Of a DNA stretch of 64,000 nucleotides, positions 1 to 7,645 are shown one piece after another; positions within the stretch are counted from its first letter, which is position 1; the number at the start of each line of letters is the position of its first letter. The translations under genes and the position numbers were made by a program. Below the pieces are notes generated by a model. The model worked only from the letters and a program-made list of their open reading frames with translations. It ran no database searches and was not told the DNA's origin. Source of the stretch: a virus; IMG/VR virus record IMGVR_UViG_3300046514_000337, positions 1 to 64,000 of that record, one strand, 5' to 3'.

Positions 1-1237
1 TCCATGTCCGCTCTGTTTTCTTAAGAGCGGCATTCCAGCTAATTTTCTGCCACCAGTGTTCCATTTTTAAGATGCGGGCTATTCTGGTTTTGGCGGAATT
101 ATCCTGTTGGTGGATTGGCACGCCCAGATCGGAGAGGAGTTGAGTGCTTGTTGTGCTAAGTTTGGCTGCGATTATGTCACGAACCCTTGGGGTCCAGACG
201 TCTTCGTCGAAGCGTATAGCCTGCTGATGGATTGCCTCGGATTGGAGTTCCTCGTTATCGAGCCAGATGCATTCTCCGGTTGCTTCTCTAGCGGCGGCCT
301 CTGCCCATAGTTGGCTGCGGAATTCTGCGATCCACTCGAAATCTGCTTTGGCGCACTGGATCGGCCAGAAGCGGCGATTGCCGGTTTCATCTCGGAAAAT
401 GTCGTCTCGGTTTGTGGTCCCGATGAAAACAGCTTGGCGCGGCTGTTCAATGAAGCTTCGCCCATAGGGTGGGCGAAAACGGTCGATGCGCCGCGCGAGA
501 AAGGACTTGACGGTTTCCAGCCCGTTGCGGTTGCCAAGTAGCTGGGCGACTTCAGCTAGTTCGATACCCCAGACACCGAGGAGGGCGTGGGGGCTATCTT
601 TGTTCGCGAGATCGTGCGGCAGATCGTCGGTGAACCACTCATCTCCGAAGAGGGATCGGCAGCAGCGGGATTTGCCGATGCCCTGTGCGCCTCCGAGCAG
701 CGGCATGTGGTCGAATTGGCATCCCGGGGAGCGCACCCGCCGCGCGGCGGCGATGAGGAACTTGGCGCTGACGGCGCGGGTGTATGCGTCGTTGTCGGCC
801 CCGAACGCTTCCACCATCCATGTGTCGATTCGGTAGACGCCATCCCATTTGATGCTGTCCAGCCACTGAAGGATGGGGTGAAAGGTCGTTGTAGCTGCGG
901 CGGCTGCCATCGCCCGCTCAACGGTGCTGTAGTTGAAATGCTCGGTATAGAAGCGGTGCAGGTAGGCTTGGACGAGGAAGCAGTCGTTGTCCGTCCACGT
1001 CCGGGGATACGGGCCTGGCTGCGGTGCCAGGTTGGATATTGCGGCAGGGACCGCTTGCGTGAGGATGTTCCGGCGGGTGAAAGCGTTGTGCGCGAATGTG
1101 TGGACGAGTTCCGGGTCGCGAGTGAGGAGGTATAGGGCGTTGGCTGCGGAGGGGATGACGCGGCCTTTTGCGTCAGCCGCTATGCCTGCGCGCCAGTTGC
1201 GTTTCTTGGATGGCAAGGGGATTGGTTCATCGGCCAC
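1..1237 (-). CDS. VapE/VirE-family P-loop helicase, C-terminus cut by the window edge
   Basis: The frame is open from a GTG at 1237 to the left edge, giving at least 412 residues. A P-loop (GGAQGIGKSRCC) lies near residue 180. It is followed by an acidic strand (GVWGIELAEVAQL), the arginine-rich stretch IDRFRPPYGRSF, and the block FIGTTNRDDIFRDETGNRRF, which is characteristic of virulence-associated protein E helicases. Phage members of this family act as replicative helicases, often with a primase part. The start is a GTG behind GAGG and overlaps the preceding stop, so it is translationally coupled at the end of the leftward early operon. The missing part lies left of base 1. Confidence 0.88.
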   Translation of the reverse strand, partial: MADEPIPLPSKKRNWRAGIAADAKGRVIPSAANALYLLTRDPELVHTFAHNAFTRRNILTQAVPAAISNLAPQPGPYPRTWTDNDCFLVQAYLHRFYTEHFNYSTVERAMAAAAATTTFHPILQWLDSIKWDGVYRIDTWMVEAFGADNDAYTRAVSAKFLIAAARRVRSPGCQFDHMPLLGGAQGIGKSRCCRSLFGDEWFTDDLPHDLANKDSPHALLGVWGIELAEVAQLLGNRNGLETVKSFLARRIDRFRPPYGRSFIEQPRQAVFIGTTNRDDIFRDETGNRRFWPIQCAKADFEWIAEFRSQLWAEAAAREATGECIWLDNEELQSEAIHQQAIRFDEDVWTPRVRDIIAAKLSTTSTQLLSDLGVPIHQQDNSAKTRIARILKMEHWWQKISWNAALKKTERTW

Positions 1238-2237
1238 GGTTTGCCTCGTGAATTGCCTGTATTGTGATTTCGGAGCGGAGAGAGGCGCGGTCGGCGGCGC
1301 GGGGCGGGTCGTCGTCAGGCCATGAATGCACCGAATGCAGCGGCCATGTGAGTGTTGGTCGGAGGAGGAGTCCTGCGGCTTCCGCCGTTGGCAGATAGGC
1401 AGTGGCGATCTCTGCCAGTTCCACTCGCCATGCGTTGCGCGCTACGCGTTCGGCTTCTTGTTGTCGTAAAGCCTCTGCCCGCTTGCGGTCGAGTTGGGCG
1501 AGGCGTTGTTTGTGCAGTTCAGCAGCAATGCGGGCGGCCTTTTGCTCGACGGCGTGCTTTGCGATTGCCGCCGCGGCTGCCTCTGCTTCGCGGGCTTCCT
1601 GAGCGCGCTTTTTTACCAGCCATGCCGCCATCCCCGCTTCGGTTCCCAGTTTCAGTGCCGAAAACAGCCACTCGCGGGGCGCTGCGCGAAGGATAAAGTC
1701 GGGGAGAAGAAGCGGGTCAATGGCTTCGCTATTGTGCCGCTTGTGCTGCGATGACAGGTCGATTTCTATCGCCGGCATTTTCAAGCGTGCATATTCGGCG
1801 CGCTTTTCCTGACTGACGCGATGGGCAACATACACTTCCACGGCCAACGCTGTGCGGGCATCGCGCAAGATCGCATCGGGCTGGATCGCACCAGCCCGTA
1901 TTTCCAGATCGACGCTATCGGCGATGAACTCGGCTGCGTCGCGGATGACCTTACGCCAGCGCTCTACGGTGGCCACAAGGGGGGGGAGCCACACCGAGCG
2001 GGCATCGGCGAGCGTCTGCTTTGCAAGTTTGTGGAGCATGGTTTCGAGCGCTCCGCCGCAATCGGCGTCCGCCTCGTGGGCAAAATGGGGGGATCTCTCC
2101 ATTCCCTTTTTGGCCACGAGGGGCTTGCCGCAATCAGGGCATACGCACCCGCAAGCAAGCCCCCGTTCAACCGTCGTTATATGCAGTAGGCGGCCGTTCG
2201 CAGCCAGTCCGTACGCCAACTGTACACCATCGCTCAC
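1227..2237 (-). CDS. CoiA-like nuclease-family protein
   Basis: About 336 residues. The N-terminus has a zinc-ribbon-like pair (CGCVCPDCGKPLVAKKG) followed by SPHFAH, the hallmark N-terminal block of competence protein CoiA and related restriction-like nucleases. The middle (IQPDAILRDARTALAVEVYVAHR) fits a PD-(D/E)xK-type core. The C-terminal half is a long Ala/Arg/Glu coiled coil. The GTG at 2237 was chosen because it forms a GTGA overlap with the upstream stop; longer in-frame starts run into the previous gene. It overlaps the VapE-like start by 11 bp, which suggests a role in replication or DNA processing. Nuclease activity is inferred. Confidence 0.65.
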   Translation of the reverse strand: MSDGVQLAYGLAANGRLLHITTVERGLACGCVCPDCGKPLVAKKGMERSPHFAHEADADCGGALETMLHKLAKQTLADARSVWLPPLVATVERWRKVIRDAAEFIADSVDLEIRAGAIQPDAILRDARTALAVEVYVAHRVSQEKRAEYARLKMPAIEIDLSSQHKRHNSEAIDPLLLPDFILRAAPREWLFSALKLGTEAGMAAWLVKKRAQEAREAEAAAAAIAKHAVEQKAARIAAELHKQRLAQLDRKRAEALRQQEAERVARNAWRVELAEIATAYLPTAEAAGLLLRPTLTWPLHSVHSWPDDDPPRAADRASLRSEITIQAIHEANRGR

Positions 2238-2458
2238 GCGGCCCGTCTCCGCTCTGCCTCGCGGGTGAGCACGCCCGACAGCCAGCGTTCGGCGGCCTCG
2301 GCGCGGTCCCATGTGTCGATGGTGCCGCGGTTGAGCGCCGATGCCATGAGTGCGTCAAGGGCTTCGGAGTGCGCGATGAGGCCAGCAGCGACGAAGCGGC
2401 CGAGGCGGCGAGCGTAGAGGGAAAGGGGGACGGGCTTTACTACGGGCGGTGTACTCAT
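2234..2458 (-). CDS. hypothetical protein, 74 aa
   Basis: A small helical protein with no recognised family. The ATG at 2458 follows a GGGAG about 12 nt upstream; a GTG at 2476 would add six residues. The stop overlaps the next gene's GTG in a GTGA junction, which is good evidence that it is translated as part of the leftward operon. The C-terminus is Arg/Glu-rich. Nothing indicates its function. Confidence 0.6.
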   Translation of the reverse strand: MSTPPVVKPVPLSLYARRLGRFVAAGLIAHSEALDALMASALNRGTIDTWDRAEAAERWLSGVLTREAERRRAA

Positions 2459-2538
2459 GGCGTCGCGTACTCCCACGGGTTGACAAAATCCGTAGGCGCG
2501 TTAGATACACGGCTGGTCGGGAAACCATGCGTGCTCAC
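2455..2538 (-). CDS. possible 27-aa micro-ORF in the gap after the GcrA-like gene
   Basis: The 212-bp gap between the GcrA-like gene and the 74-aa gene holds one reasonable ORF. It has a GTG at 2538 and a TGA overlapping the next ATG as ATGA. The predicted tail TDFVNPWEYATP looks protein-like. No clear Shine-Dalgarno sequence is visible. The rest of the gap (2539-2670) is GC-rich with no other feature seen. Confidence 0.3.
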   Translation of the reverse strand: MSTHGFPTSRVSNAPTDFVNPWEYATP

Positions 2539-2670
2539 GCGCGCCCTTAGTTCGAGCCGGTCGATCCTCGCGGGTTGGCCGGCTCGCGGCGTTTCAGGGG
2601 GGCGACACTGCGCCGCGCGGTGCGGCTTGGCAATGCGCGCCCGGTGATCAAGCGGGGCTCTTTCTTGTGG

Positions 2671-3216
2671 CTACGCCGCATTGTCCCGCCGCGGTGCTTT
2701 CACCCAGCATATCCGATGGTGCGCCGGGCAGTAGCTGCTGCCAGCCTTGCGTCGCGCATCGCAGAAAACCGTGTGCCGGCCTTGCGGCTCGTTTTCGATC
2801 CATCTGCAGCCGCCCACCATCTCGGGCAACGGGTAGCTATTGAGCCTCAGAGCGACACCGGCGAGGGTCGTGCCGACGATCGGCGGGCGCCTGTCGGCGT
2901 AATGCTCGAGCGGCCGTGCGCGCCCGCCTGTTCCGTACTGCTCCTTCGGGATGGCGAGGGGTGCGGCGATCTCGGGCTGCGGCTTGGCCATGGGGACGAG
3001 CTCCACCAGCTTAGGCGGCACAGGGAGAGGCTGGCGACGGGTGGGGATCGGGGATGGGCGCGAGGGGAGGCCGAGCCGGCACTTGCGGCCGATGACGGCG
3101 TTCTTGCCCTTGGGGCCGAGACGGAGGGCGATGGCGATCTTGGTGGTGCTGACGCCCTTAGCCCATAGCTCGCGGAGTTTCAGGTCGCGCCAGGGCTCAT
3201 CCCAGACGGAGGCCAT
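2671..3216 (-). CDS. GcrA-family cell-cycle regulator homologue
   Basis: 181 residues from an ATG at 3216 behind GGAAGGAAGAG. The N-terminus (WDEPWRDLKLRELWAKGVST, then NAVIGRKCRLGL) is the GcrA helix-turn-helix. The C-terminus has the second GcrA hallmark, GGCRWIENEP with a Cys/His set ending in YCPAHH. A proline-rich linker joins the two, as in the host family. GcrA is known from alphaproteobacteria, where it works with sigma70 at promoters carrying GANTC sites methylated by CcrM. A phage copy could redirect host cell-cycle or phage transcription. It sits next to a second HTH gene and two genes from a DNA methyltransferase. Confidence 0.8.
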   Translation of the reverse strand: MASVWDEPWRDLKLRELWAKGVSTTKIAIALRLGPKGKNAVIGRKCRLGLPSRPSPIPTRRQPLPVPPKLVELVPMAKPQPEIAAPLAIPKEQYGTGGRARPLEHYADRRPPIVGTTLAGVALRLNSYPLPEMVGGCRWIENEPQGRHTVFCDARRKAGSSYCPAHHRICWVKAPRRDNAA

Positions 3217-3258
3217 GGCTACTCTTCCTTCCTGGCCGACCACGGAGAGTGGCGCAAA

Positions 3259-3567
3259 CTAGCCGGCCCTCCTGATCGGCGACGGCCGCGGCGGGAAATC
3301 GTGGCGATGGGATACGCCCGCAATTACGTTCTTCGTGACGTTTAATTGCCGCGCGATCTCGCTGACGGAGAAGCCTTCCCTCCACAGTCGGCGCGCCTTG
3401 GCGACGAACGCGGCGTCGCGGGGGATCTGCTCGATGTTGCTGGGTATTCCCCTCTTATGCAGGATTTGCCGCACGCGCTCGCGGGTAATCCCGAATGCTG
3501 CGCCGATCTGCTGCAGCGTCAGCTTTTCCTTCGTGTAGAGGCGAACGATCTCATGGTTTCGCATCAT
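3259..3567 (-). CDS. HTH protein with sigma-region-4-like and GcrA-like helices
   Basis: 102 residues from tandem ATG codons at 3567/3564, with GGAG just upstream. The first half (LTLQQIGAAFGITRERVRQIL) matches sigma-70 region 4, the -35 recognition helix. The second half (ARRLWREGFSVSEIARQLNVTKN) is a second HTH like that in GcrA or SANT-type proteins. Two HTH units in so short a protein suggest a promoter-recognition or anti-sigma-like factor. It lies immediately upstream of the GcrA-like gene, in the same operon. Confidence 0.6.
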   Translation of the reverse strand: MMRNHEIVRLYTKEKLTLQQIGAAFGITRERVRQILHKRGIPSNIEQIPRDAAFVAKARRLWREGFSVSEIARQLNVTKNVIAGVSHRHDFPPRPSPIRRAG

Positions 3568-3578
3568 GGCGCTCCATT

Positions 3579-3770
3579 TTAGCCGTTTGGCCACCAGAAC
3601 ATCAGCCCATACACAAACAGCAGGACGCCAGGACAGGCGATAAGCCAACTACCGACGATATAGCTAATGTGCATATCGCTGTATTTCGTGCCTTTAAGAA
3701 GGACTACGAGGCCGGCAAAGAACAGGAACGGGCCTCCCAGCATCGAAGCCACAAATGGTCCGTTGCCCAT
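3579..3770 (-). CDS. small two-helix membrane protein, 63 aa
   Basis: Two hydrophobic segments (about residues 11-27 and 38-59, the second GSWLIACPGVLLFVYGLMFW) predict an inner-membrane hairpin. The ATG lies one base after the VRR-NUC stop. The function is unknown; superinfection exclusion or membrane anchoring are guesses. Confidence 0.6.
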   Translation of the reverse strand: MGNGPFVASMLGGPFLFFAGLVVLLKGTKYSDMHISYIVGSWLIACPGVLLFVYGLMFWWPNG

Positions 3771-3771
3771 A

Positions 3772-4284
3772 TCATTCCTCGTCCAGAAAATCCTGTAAGC
3801 GTTTTGCGCTCTCCTCCGCCGCCTGCTCGCCGGTCGGGAGCCGGTCCCAGCGGCGAGAGGCGCGCTTCGGGGCGGGCCGGACGGACAGGGCGGCGTCGTA
3901 TTCCATCGCCAGGATGCTCATAGAGCGCGGCAGATCGGGGAAAATCTCCCGCATGCGTGCATCCACCTCGGCGACGCTCCAGGCTGGGAACCAGTCGAAC
4001 CCATTGCCAATCATCGCGCACCCGAAAGCCTTCTCGGCTTCGGTTGGGGTATTGCGCCCCCACTTTAACTCCACCGCCACGCACTTGCCCCGCGCCCATA
4101 GCATATAGTCGGAGATCCCCGGCAGCACGCCCTGGCCTTTCCAGAAGGAGGCTTGTGCCATTCGTTCCTCCGCCGTGCCATCGAAGCGGCGCGCGTGCTC
4201 GATCGCGCTGTGAATGGCCGGCGGGGGGAAGGCGTGCCCCATCCACATGCGCACGCGGGATCTGAGGCGAGCTTCAGGGGTCAC
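3772..4284 (-). CDS. VRR-NUC domain endonuclease
   Basis: 170 residues. The motif GISDYMLWARGKCVAVELKWG is the PD-(D/E)xK catalytic core of VRR-NUC nucleases, with D at GISD and the ExK at VELK. The family includes Holliday-junction-type resolvases of phages and the nuclease part of FAN1. The GTG at 4284 overlaps the methyltransferase stop as GTGA; the longer open frame upstream lies inside the methyltransferase gene. It probably resolves recombination or replication intermediates and could work with RecT from the rightward operon. Confidence 0.75.
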   Translation of the reverse strand: MTPEARLRSRVRMWMGHAFPPPAIHSAIEHARRFDGTAEERMAQASFWKGQGVLPGISDYMLWARGKCVAVELKWGRNTPTEAEKAFGCAMIGNGFDWFPAWSVAEVDARMREIFPDLPRSMSILAMEYDAALSVRPAPKRASRRWDRLPTGEQAAEESAKRLQDFLDEE

Positions 4285-5477
4285 TGGTTTGCCACCTCGG
4301 CGAACAGCGGTGCATCTCCTGGAACATCGCGCGGAGTTTGAGGCGAAGCGGCTTGCTGCACTTCGACGTTCGCGAACAATCCGGCGTCGTTCTCTAGACG
4401 CTGCCGTCCCATCTCTACGTACGCGGGATTGAGTTCTATCCCCACGAAGGACCGCTGGAGACGGCTCGCGACCAGTCCAGTCGTAAATGCACCCGAAAAC
4501 GGATCGAGGACGGTGCACGGCACGGGCGGCGCTTCGGGGCAGCCGCACGTCGACCGCCAGCCGGTTGTGCGCGTGCCGATCGGTTCGTTATAGCTGGTGC
4601 CAGCGGTGCCTCTGGAATGCCGCGCTTCCTGCTTATCGCCGAACCATTTCTCGTGATGGCGGTATTCGGTTTCAGTCGTGCGCACCCACGGCGCCCCGCA
4701 CTGCGCGCAGCAGCCGCGCTCGCTGGTGCCAGCACGAATGCACCGCGCGGCCAGTTCGGGAGGGAATGTCGCAAAATGCGCCTCGGGGAACGGAGCGGTC
4801 GCGATCTCCCATACGTTGCGGACGTTGCGCGTGCCGGTTGGTTCGCGGCGAGATAGGCCGCCATTTCCGTTTGTCGAAACCAGATCGCCATGCAGCGCCG
4901 GTCCGCGCATCCGATCGCACTCGCCCGTTTCCCGCACCGCCTCGGCATCGAAGAAATACCGCGCCGATTTCGTCAGCAGGAAAATGTGCTCGTGCGCCGA
5001 TGTTGGTCGGTCGGTCACGCTCTCGGGCATCGGGTTCGGCTTGTGCCAGATGATGTCTGACCGAAGGAACCAGCCATCCGCTTGCAGCGCGAGCGCCACG
5101 CGGGCGGGGATCATCATCAGGTCTTTGGGCTTTAAGCCTTGCGGAATGCCCGCAAAATTAGGCGAACGTCCCGCCTGCTTCCATCCCGCCTCGGTATGGA
5201 GAGTGCGCGGCGCATTGTAGGTGCTGCTGCTGGCGTAGGCATCGCCCAGGTTCAGCCACAACGTCCCGTCATCGCGCAGCACGCGGCGCACCTCGGCGAA
5301 CACGGCCACCATCTCGGCCACGTATTCGTGCAGCGTGCGCTCAAGCCCGATCTGCCCGGCGACGCCGTAATCGCGCAGGCCCCAGTAGGGCGGCGAGGTT
5401 ATGCAGCATTGCACGCTCGCGTCGGGCAGAGTCGGCAGAAGCGCGCGGCAGTCGCCTTCGAGGACCCGGACGCTCAT
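4281..5477 (-). CDS. DNA modification methyltransferase (beta-class N4/N6), orphan
   Basis: 398 residues. Catalytic motif IV (TSPPYWGLRDY) is near residue 27 and the SAM-binding motif I (DPFSGAFTTGL) lies near the C-terminus. This order, catalytic before SAM-binding, defines the beta class, which includes CcrM-like enzymes. Cys pairs (CCAQCG, CGC) in the middle suggest a zinc knuckle in the target-recognition region. No restriction partner is visible, so it probably protects phage DNA or marks it for regulation. The target sequence cannot be read from the protein. Confidence 0.85.
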   Translation of the reverse strand: MSVRVLEGDCRALLPTLPDASVQCCITSPPYWGLRDYGVAGQIGLERTLHEYVAEMVAVFAEVRRVLRDDGTLWLNLGDAYASSSTYNAPRTLHTEAGWKQAGRSPNFAGIPQGLKPKDLMMIPARVALALQADGWFLRSDIIWHKPNPMPESVTDRPTSAHEHIFLLTKSARYFFDAEAVRETGECDRMRGPALHGDLVSTNGNGGLSRREPTGTRNVRNVWEIATAPFPEAHFATFPPELAARCIRAGTSERGCCAQCGAPWVRTTETEYRHHEKWFGDKQEARHSRGTAGTSYNEPIGTRTTGWRSTCGCPEAPPVPCTVLDPFSGAFTTGLVASRLQRSFVGIELNPAYVEMGRQRLENDAGLFANVEVQQAASPQTPRDVPGDAPLFAEVANQ

Positions 5478-5478
5478 G

Positions 5479-5718
5479 TCACTTCAGCGGCTCCGTCACG
5501 ACGCCGCCTGACGTGTGCTTCACAAACACGATGCGCCCGCCATCTGCGGCGGAGATCAGGATCATGTCGCCGGACGCCATCATGTCAGTGGCTTTGTCAA
5601 AAAATCCGGCAGCGCACACATCTGCGAGCGTCGCGGCCCCAGCCTTGTAGTGCCAGAGCGTGAAGCCCTGCGCGTAGCTGAGAACCGACGGGTCGCGGAT
5701 CGCAAAGGGGGCGCTCAT
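5479..5718 (-). CDS. hypothetical protein, 79 aa
   Basis: A soluble small protein with no recognised family. The centre (AGFFDKATDMMASGDMILISA) is followed by two predicted strands, resembling the small phage beta-proteins common near structural or early genes. ATGA overlap with the upstream gene and one base from the methyltransferase ATG support expression. Confidence 0.6.
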   Translation of the reverse strand: MSAPFAIRDPSVLSYAQGFTLWHYKAGAATLADVCAAGFFDKATDMMASGDMILISAADGGRIVFVKHTSGGVVTEPLK

Positions 5719-6038
5719 TCCGCGGCGTCGCCCTTCCCGTTGCCCGGCGCGGCTGCCACACCCTCCGGGGCCGGGACAGCGGCGCGCGGCCTGCGGGCGG
5801 GCTTGGCCGGTGTCGTCTGTGCAGCGCTCGGTTTCCGCCCACGTGTCGGTACCACGCCAAAGGCTGCGAGGACCGTCTGTAATGTAGCGTGCTCGGCGCG
5901 CGCTGCGTCCGCTCGCGCCGTGAGCTTGCGCAGCTCGTCATCCAGATTGGCGATACGCTGCCAGGCGGCGTCGAGTTGCGCCGTGATCCGCTCGCGTGCG
6001 TCGGCGAGCTGGCGGGCGGGCTTGATGCGGTCTGTCAT
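5715..6038 (-). CDS. coiled-coil protein with a basic tail, 107 aa
   Basis: Residues about 5-55 form a coiled coil (ARERITAQLDAAWQRIANLD). A short hydrophobic stretch (LQTVLAAFGVVPTRGRKPSA) and a Pro/Ala/Lys/Arg-rich tail follow, which may bind nucleic acid. The ATG at 6038 overlaps the upstream stop as ATGA. No family was recognised. Confidence 0.6.
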   Translation of the reverse strand: MTDRIKPARQLADARERITAQLDAAWQRIANLDDELRKLTARADAARAEHATLQTVLAAFGVVPTRGRKPSAAQTTPAKPARRPRAAVPAPEGVAAAPGNGKGDAAE

Positions 6039-6223
6039 GGTGTCCTTTCTGGAATTTGGGCCGTGACCATATTTCCGCATACTTCGCAGTAAGCGCATGG
6101 GCCGAAGCCTAGAAGCCAAGCGTCCTCGTCAAGACTAGAGGAGGGGCAATCGTCTCTCTCGCACCGAATATGGCAGAGCATGTCGGGGGCATCGAGGACC
6201 CAAGGCTTTGGCGCGCTGCTCAC
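6035..6223 (-). CDS. small Cys-rich zinc-ribbon-like protein, 62 aa
   Basis: Two Cys clusters (MLCHIRCERDDC and CAYCEVCG) suggest one zinc site. The GTG at 6223 overlaps the upstream micro-gene stop as GTGA and the TGA overlaps the next ATG, so the gene is coupled on both sides. The function is unknown. Confidence 0.55.
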   Translation of the reverse strand: MSSAPKPWVLDAPDMLCHIRCERDDCPSSSLDEDAWLLGFGPCAYCEVCGNMVTAQIPERTP

Positions 6224-6375
6224 GCTCCGACGCCGCGCTGGTCCTGCGGGTCGTACGCTCCCCCGTGTCCGCACTTGCCCATGCCGAAGCGGATGAACAC
6301 ACCGACGCACGCACCAACGCAGGCGGAGAGGCCGAGAGCCAGTCCGATCAACGGGAGAAAGTAGAGGGCGCTCAC
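6220..6375 (-). CDS. 51-aa membrane or lipoprotein-like micro-protein
   Basis: The GTG overlaps the XRE-gene stop (GTGA) and the TGA overlaps the next GTG. The N-terminus (MSALYFLPLIGLALGLSACV) is strongly hydrophobic and contains LSAC, which could be a lipobox. The tail is hydrophilic (KCGHGGAYDPQDQRGVGA). The two tight overlaps and good hydrophobic periodicity make it convincing despite its size. Confidence 0.55.
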   Translation of the reverse strand: MSALYFLPLIGLALGLSACVGACVGVFIRFGMGKCGHGGAYDPQDQRGVGA

Positions 6376-6575
6376 GTGCGCTTCCCCGGCTCTTCGTGTT
6401 TGGCCAACGTATCTAGGAGCCGCGCTACGTTCCGCAGGGTTGGGCTAGTCTCGCCAATTTCCCACCTGTTCAGAATGCTGACGGCCACACCCGCCTCTTT
6501 GCACAACCGGGTGATCGTCAGCCCCGCCCGTGCAGCGCGCTCTTTGATCTGGGCAGCCGTTGGGAGTTCGCTCAT
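6372..6575 (-). CDS. XRE-family HTH regulator, first gene of the leftward operon
   Basis: 67 residues with a Cro/C1-type HTH (IKERAARAGLTITRLCKEAG, then ILNRWEIGETSPTLRNVARL). It has no oligomerisation or cleavage domain, so it is Cro-like in size. The ATG at 6575 has GGAG only 2 nt upstream and the best leftward -10 sits right before it. This raises the possibility of a leaderless message, as for lambda cI from PRM. It faces the rightward operon across a dyad at 6607-6628, its likely operator. Confidence 0.75.
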   Translation of the reverse strand: MSELPTAAQIKERAARAGLTITRLCKEAGVAVSILNRWEIGETSPTLRNVARLLDTLAKHEEPGKRT

Positions 6576-6605
6576 GCTCCGACCATGCCACGCAGGATAT
6601 TTGTG

Positions 6606-6653
6606 TGTCAAGCATCTTTGCGCTTGACCGCGCATTTGTGCCTATGCTATCAA
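6606..6653. promoter_or_regulatory. divergent early promoters sharing one operator dyad
   Basis: The arms GTCAAGC (6607-6613) and GCTTGAC (6622-6628) form a perfect 7-bp inverted repeat with an 8-bp spacer. The leftward -35 TTGACA (6611-6606, minus) and the rightward -35 TTGACC (6624-6629) lie in opposite arms. The rightward -10 is TATCAA at 6648-6653 (spacer 18) with an extended TGC before it. A repressor dimer on the dyad would block both promoters, which is a natural switch for the XRE protein. Confidence 0.6.
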
Positions 6654-6682
6654 CATCCCAGCGAACGCAAGGAGCGTCGATC

Positions 6683-6871
6683 ATGCCAGACACAGACCAC
6701 CTCGCCAAAGTTGCCGAGACGCTGGACAGCCTCGCCAAAGAGGCGCTGCTTACGTCGGATCGCGCCATCATCTACCGCCGCGCTCTCACTGAAATACTGG
6801 GCGAGACGAACGATACCAAAATCCTGAACATTGTCCGCGGCGCTCTGCGCGAAGCGGAGAAACACCAGTGA
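6683..6871 (+). CDS. hypothetical protein, 62 aa, first gene of the rightward operon
   Basis: An all-helical, charged small protein. The ATG is preceded by AAGGAG at 6669-6674 (9-nt spacing) and a leader of about 23 nt from the predicted promoter. Its stop overlaps the next GTG. No family was recognised; being first after the switch region suggests an early regulatory or host-takeover role. Confidence 0.65.
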   Translation: MPDTDHLAKVAETLDSLAKEALLTSDRAIIYRRALTEILGETNDTKILNIVRGALREAEKHQ

Positions 6872-7179
6872 ACCACCCGATGCAGCCGGTTGAGTGGGAC
6901 GGCAAGGGCGTTATCCGGTTCAAGCGCAACGCGATCGTGGCGCATTTGCTTGACCTCACCACACTTGCCGGGATCTGCGATCTAAATCGCATTGTCATCG
7001 GTGTTGCACGGGGGCAATTCAGCAACGAGGACCAGGTACAACTCGCGCAACTGCTCGGGTATTCGGTGTCGGGATATGGCGATCTTGATTTTGTGCCGCG
7101 CGATGTGGTGCGCCGGGCAGATCGCCGAGCCGCAGCCCTGATTGTACGAGAGCCGCCCCGCCAGGAGGACGCACCATGA
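6868..7179 (+). CDS. hypothetical protein, 103 aa
   Basis: The GTG overlaps the previous TGA as GTGA. The segment HLLDLTTLAGICDLNRIVIGVARGQFSNEDQVQLAQLLGYS spans a helix-rich region with a possible HTH-like arrangement; the final third is Arg-rich. No confident family. Confidence 0.6.
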   Translation: MNHPMQPVEWDGKGVIRFKRNAIVAHLLDLTTLAGICDLNRIVIGVARGQFSNEDQVQLAQLLGYSVSGYGDLDFVPRDVVRRADRRAAALIVREPPRQEDAP

Positions 7180-7415
7180 CCGACCGCTTTCACTTTCCTT
7201 TCCGTGCCTTCCCCGCGAGCGAGCGGTGGCGCGAAACTTACGACGCGTGGAAACTGGCGACGCCCGAGGACGATGCCCGTGTGTGCGACGAATGCGGCGG
7301 GTGGCTGGCGCGCTCGATCGGCCCTGGCTGGCACTGCGAGCGGTGCGACGATCTCGACGTTGACCGGCTGCGTGAGGATCGCGAGGAGCGGCGGCGAATG
7401 GAGAAGGAGCCGTGA
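7176..7415 (+). CDS. zinc-ribbon protein, 79 aa
   Basis: Two CxxC pairs (CDECGG near residue 38 and CERCDD near residue 54) make a zinc ribbon. A highly charged Arg/Glu helix follows. ATGA overlap with the previous gene. It could be a nucleic-acid-binding or inhibitor protein; there is no direct evidence. Confidence 0.6.
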   Translation: MTDRFHFPFRAFPASERWRETYDAWKLATPEDDARVCDECGGWLARSIGPGWHCERCDDLDVDRLREDREERRRMEKEP

Positions 7416-7645
7416 GCGCGATGTACATCGAGTGGCACGAACAGTCCCTCCGAAACTCGCGTGATAGTCTGCGAACCGAGCGGCGGCGTTTTGATGCGGC
7501 CAAGGTGAACCTCCTGCGCCGCGAAGCGGAAGTTGCATTCTATGAGCAGCAAATAGAAGCGGCAAAGGCGCGAGGCATGGCGAAATTCGACCGGGATAAA
7601 TTGCTGATAACGAAGAAGGATCGCGAGCCGCGAGGAAGCAAATGA
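7412..7645 (+). CDS. coiled-coil protein, 77 aa
   Basis: Most of the protein is one amphipathic, charged helix (RTERRRFDAAKVNLLRREAE). The GTG overlaps the previous stop (GTGA) and the stop overlaps the next ATG. Function unknown. Confidence 0.55.
   Translation: MSAMYIEWHEQSLRNSRDSLRTERRRFDAAKVNLLRREAEVAFYEQQIEAAKARGMAKFDRDKLLITKKDREPRGSK

Noticed and set aside
172-537. 121-aa leftward frame inside the VapE region
   Set aside because: Out of frame with the P-loop helicase and Ser/Arg-rich; a shadow.
2480-2506. Rightward promoter-like TTGACA with TAGATA 16 bp on
   Set aside because: All nearby genes are leftward and no rightward gene follows. Probably chance.
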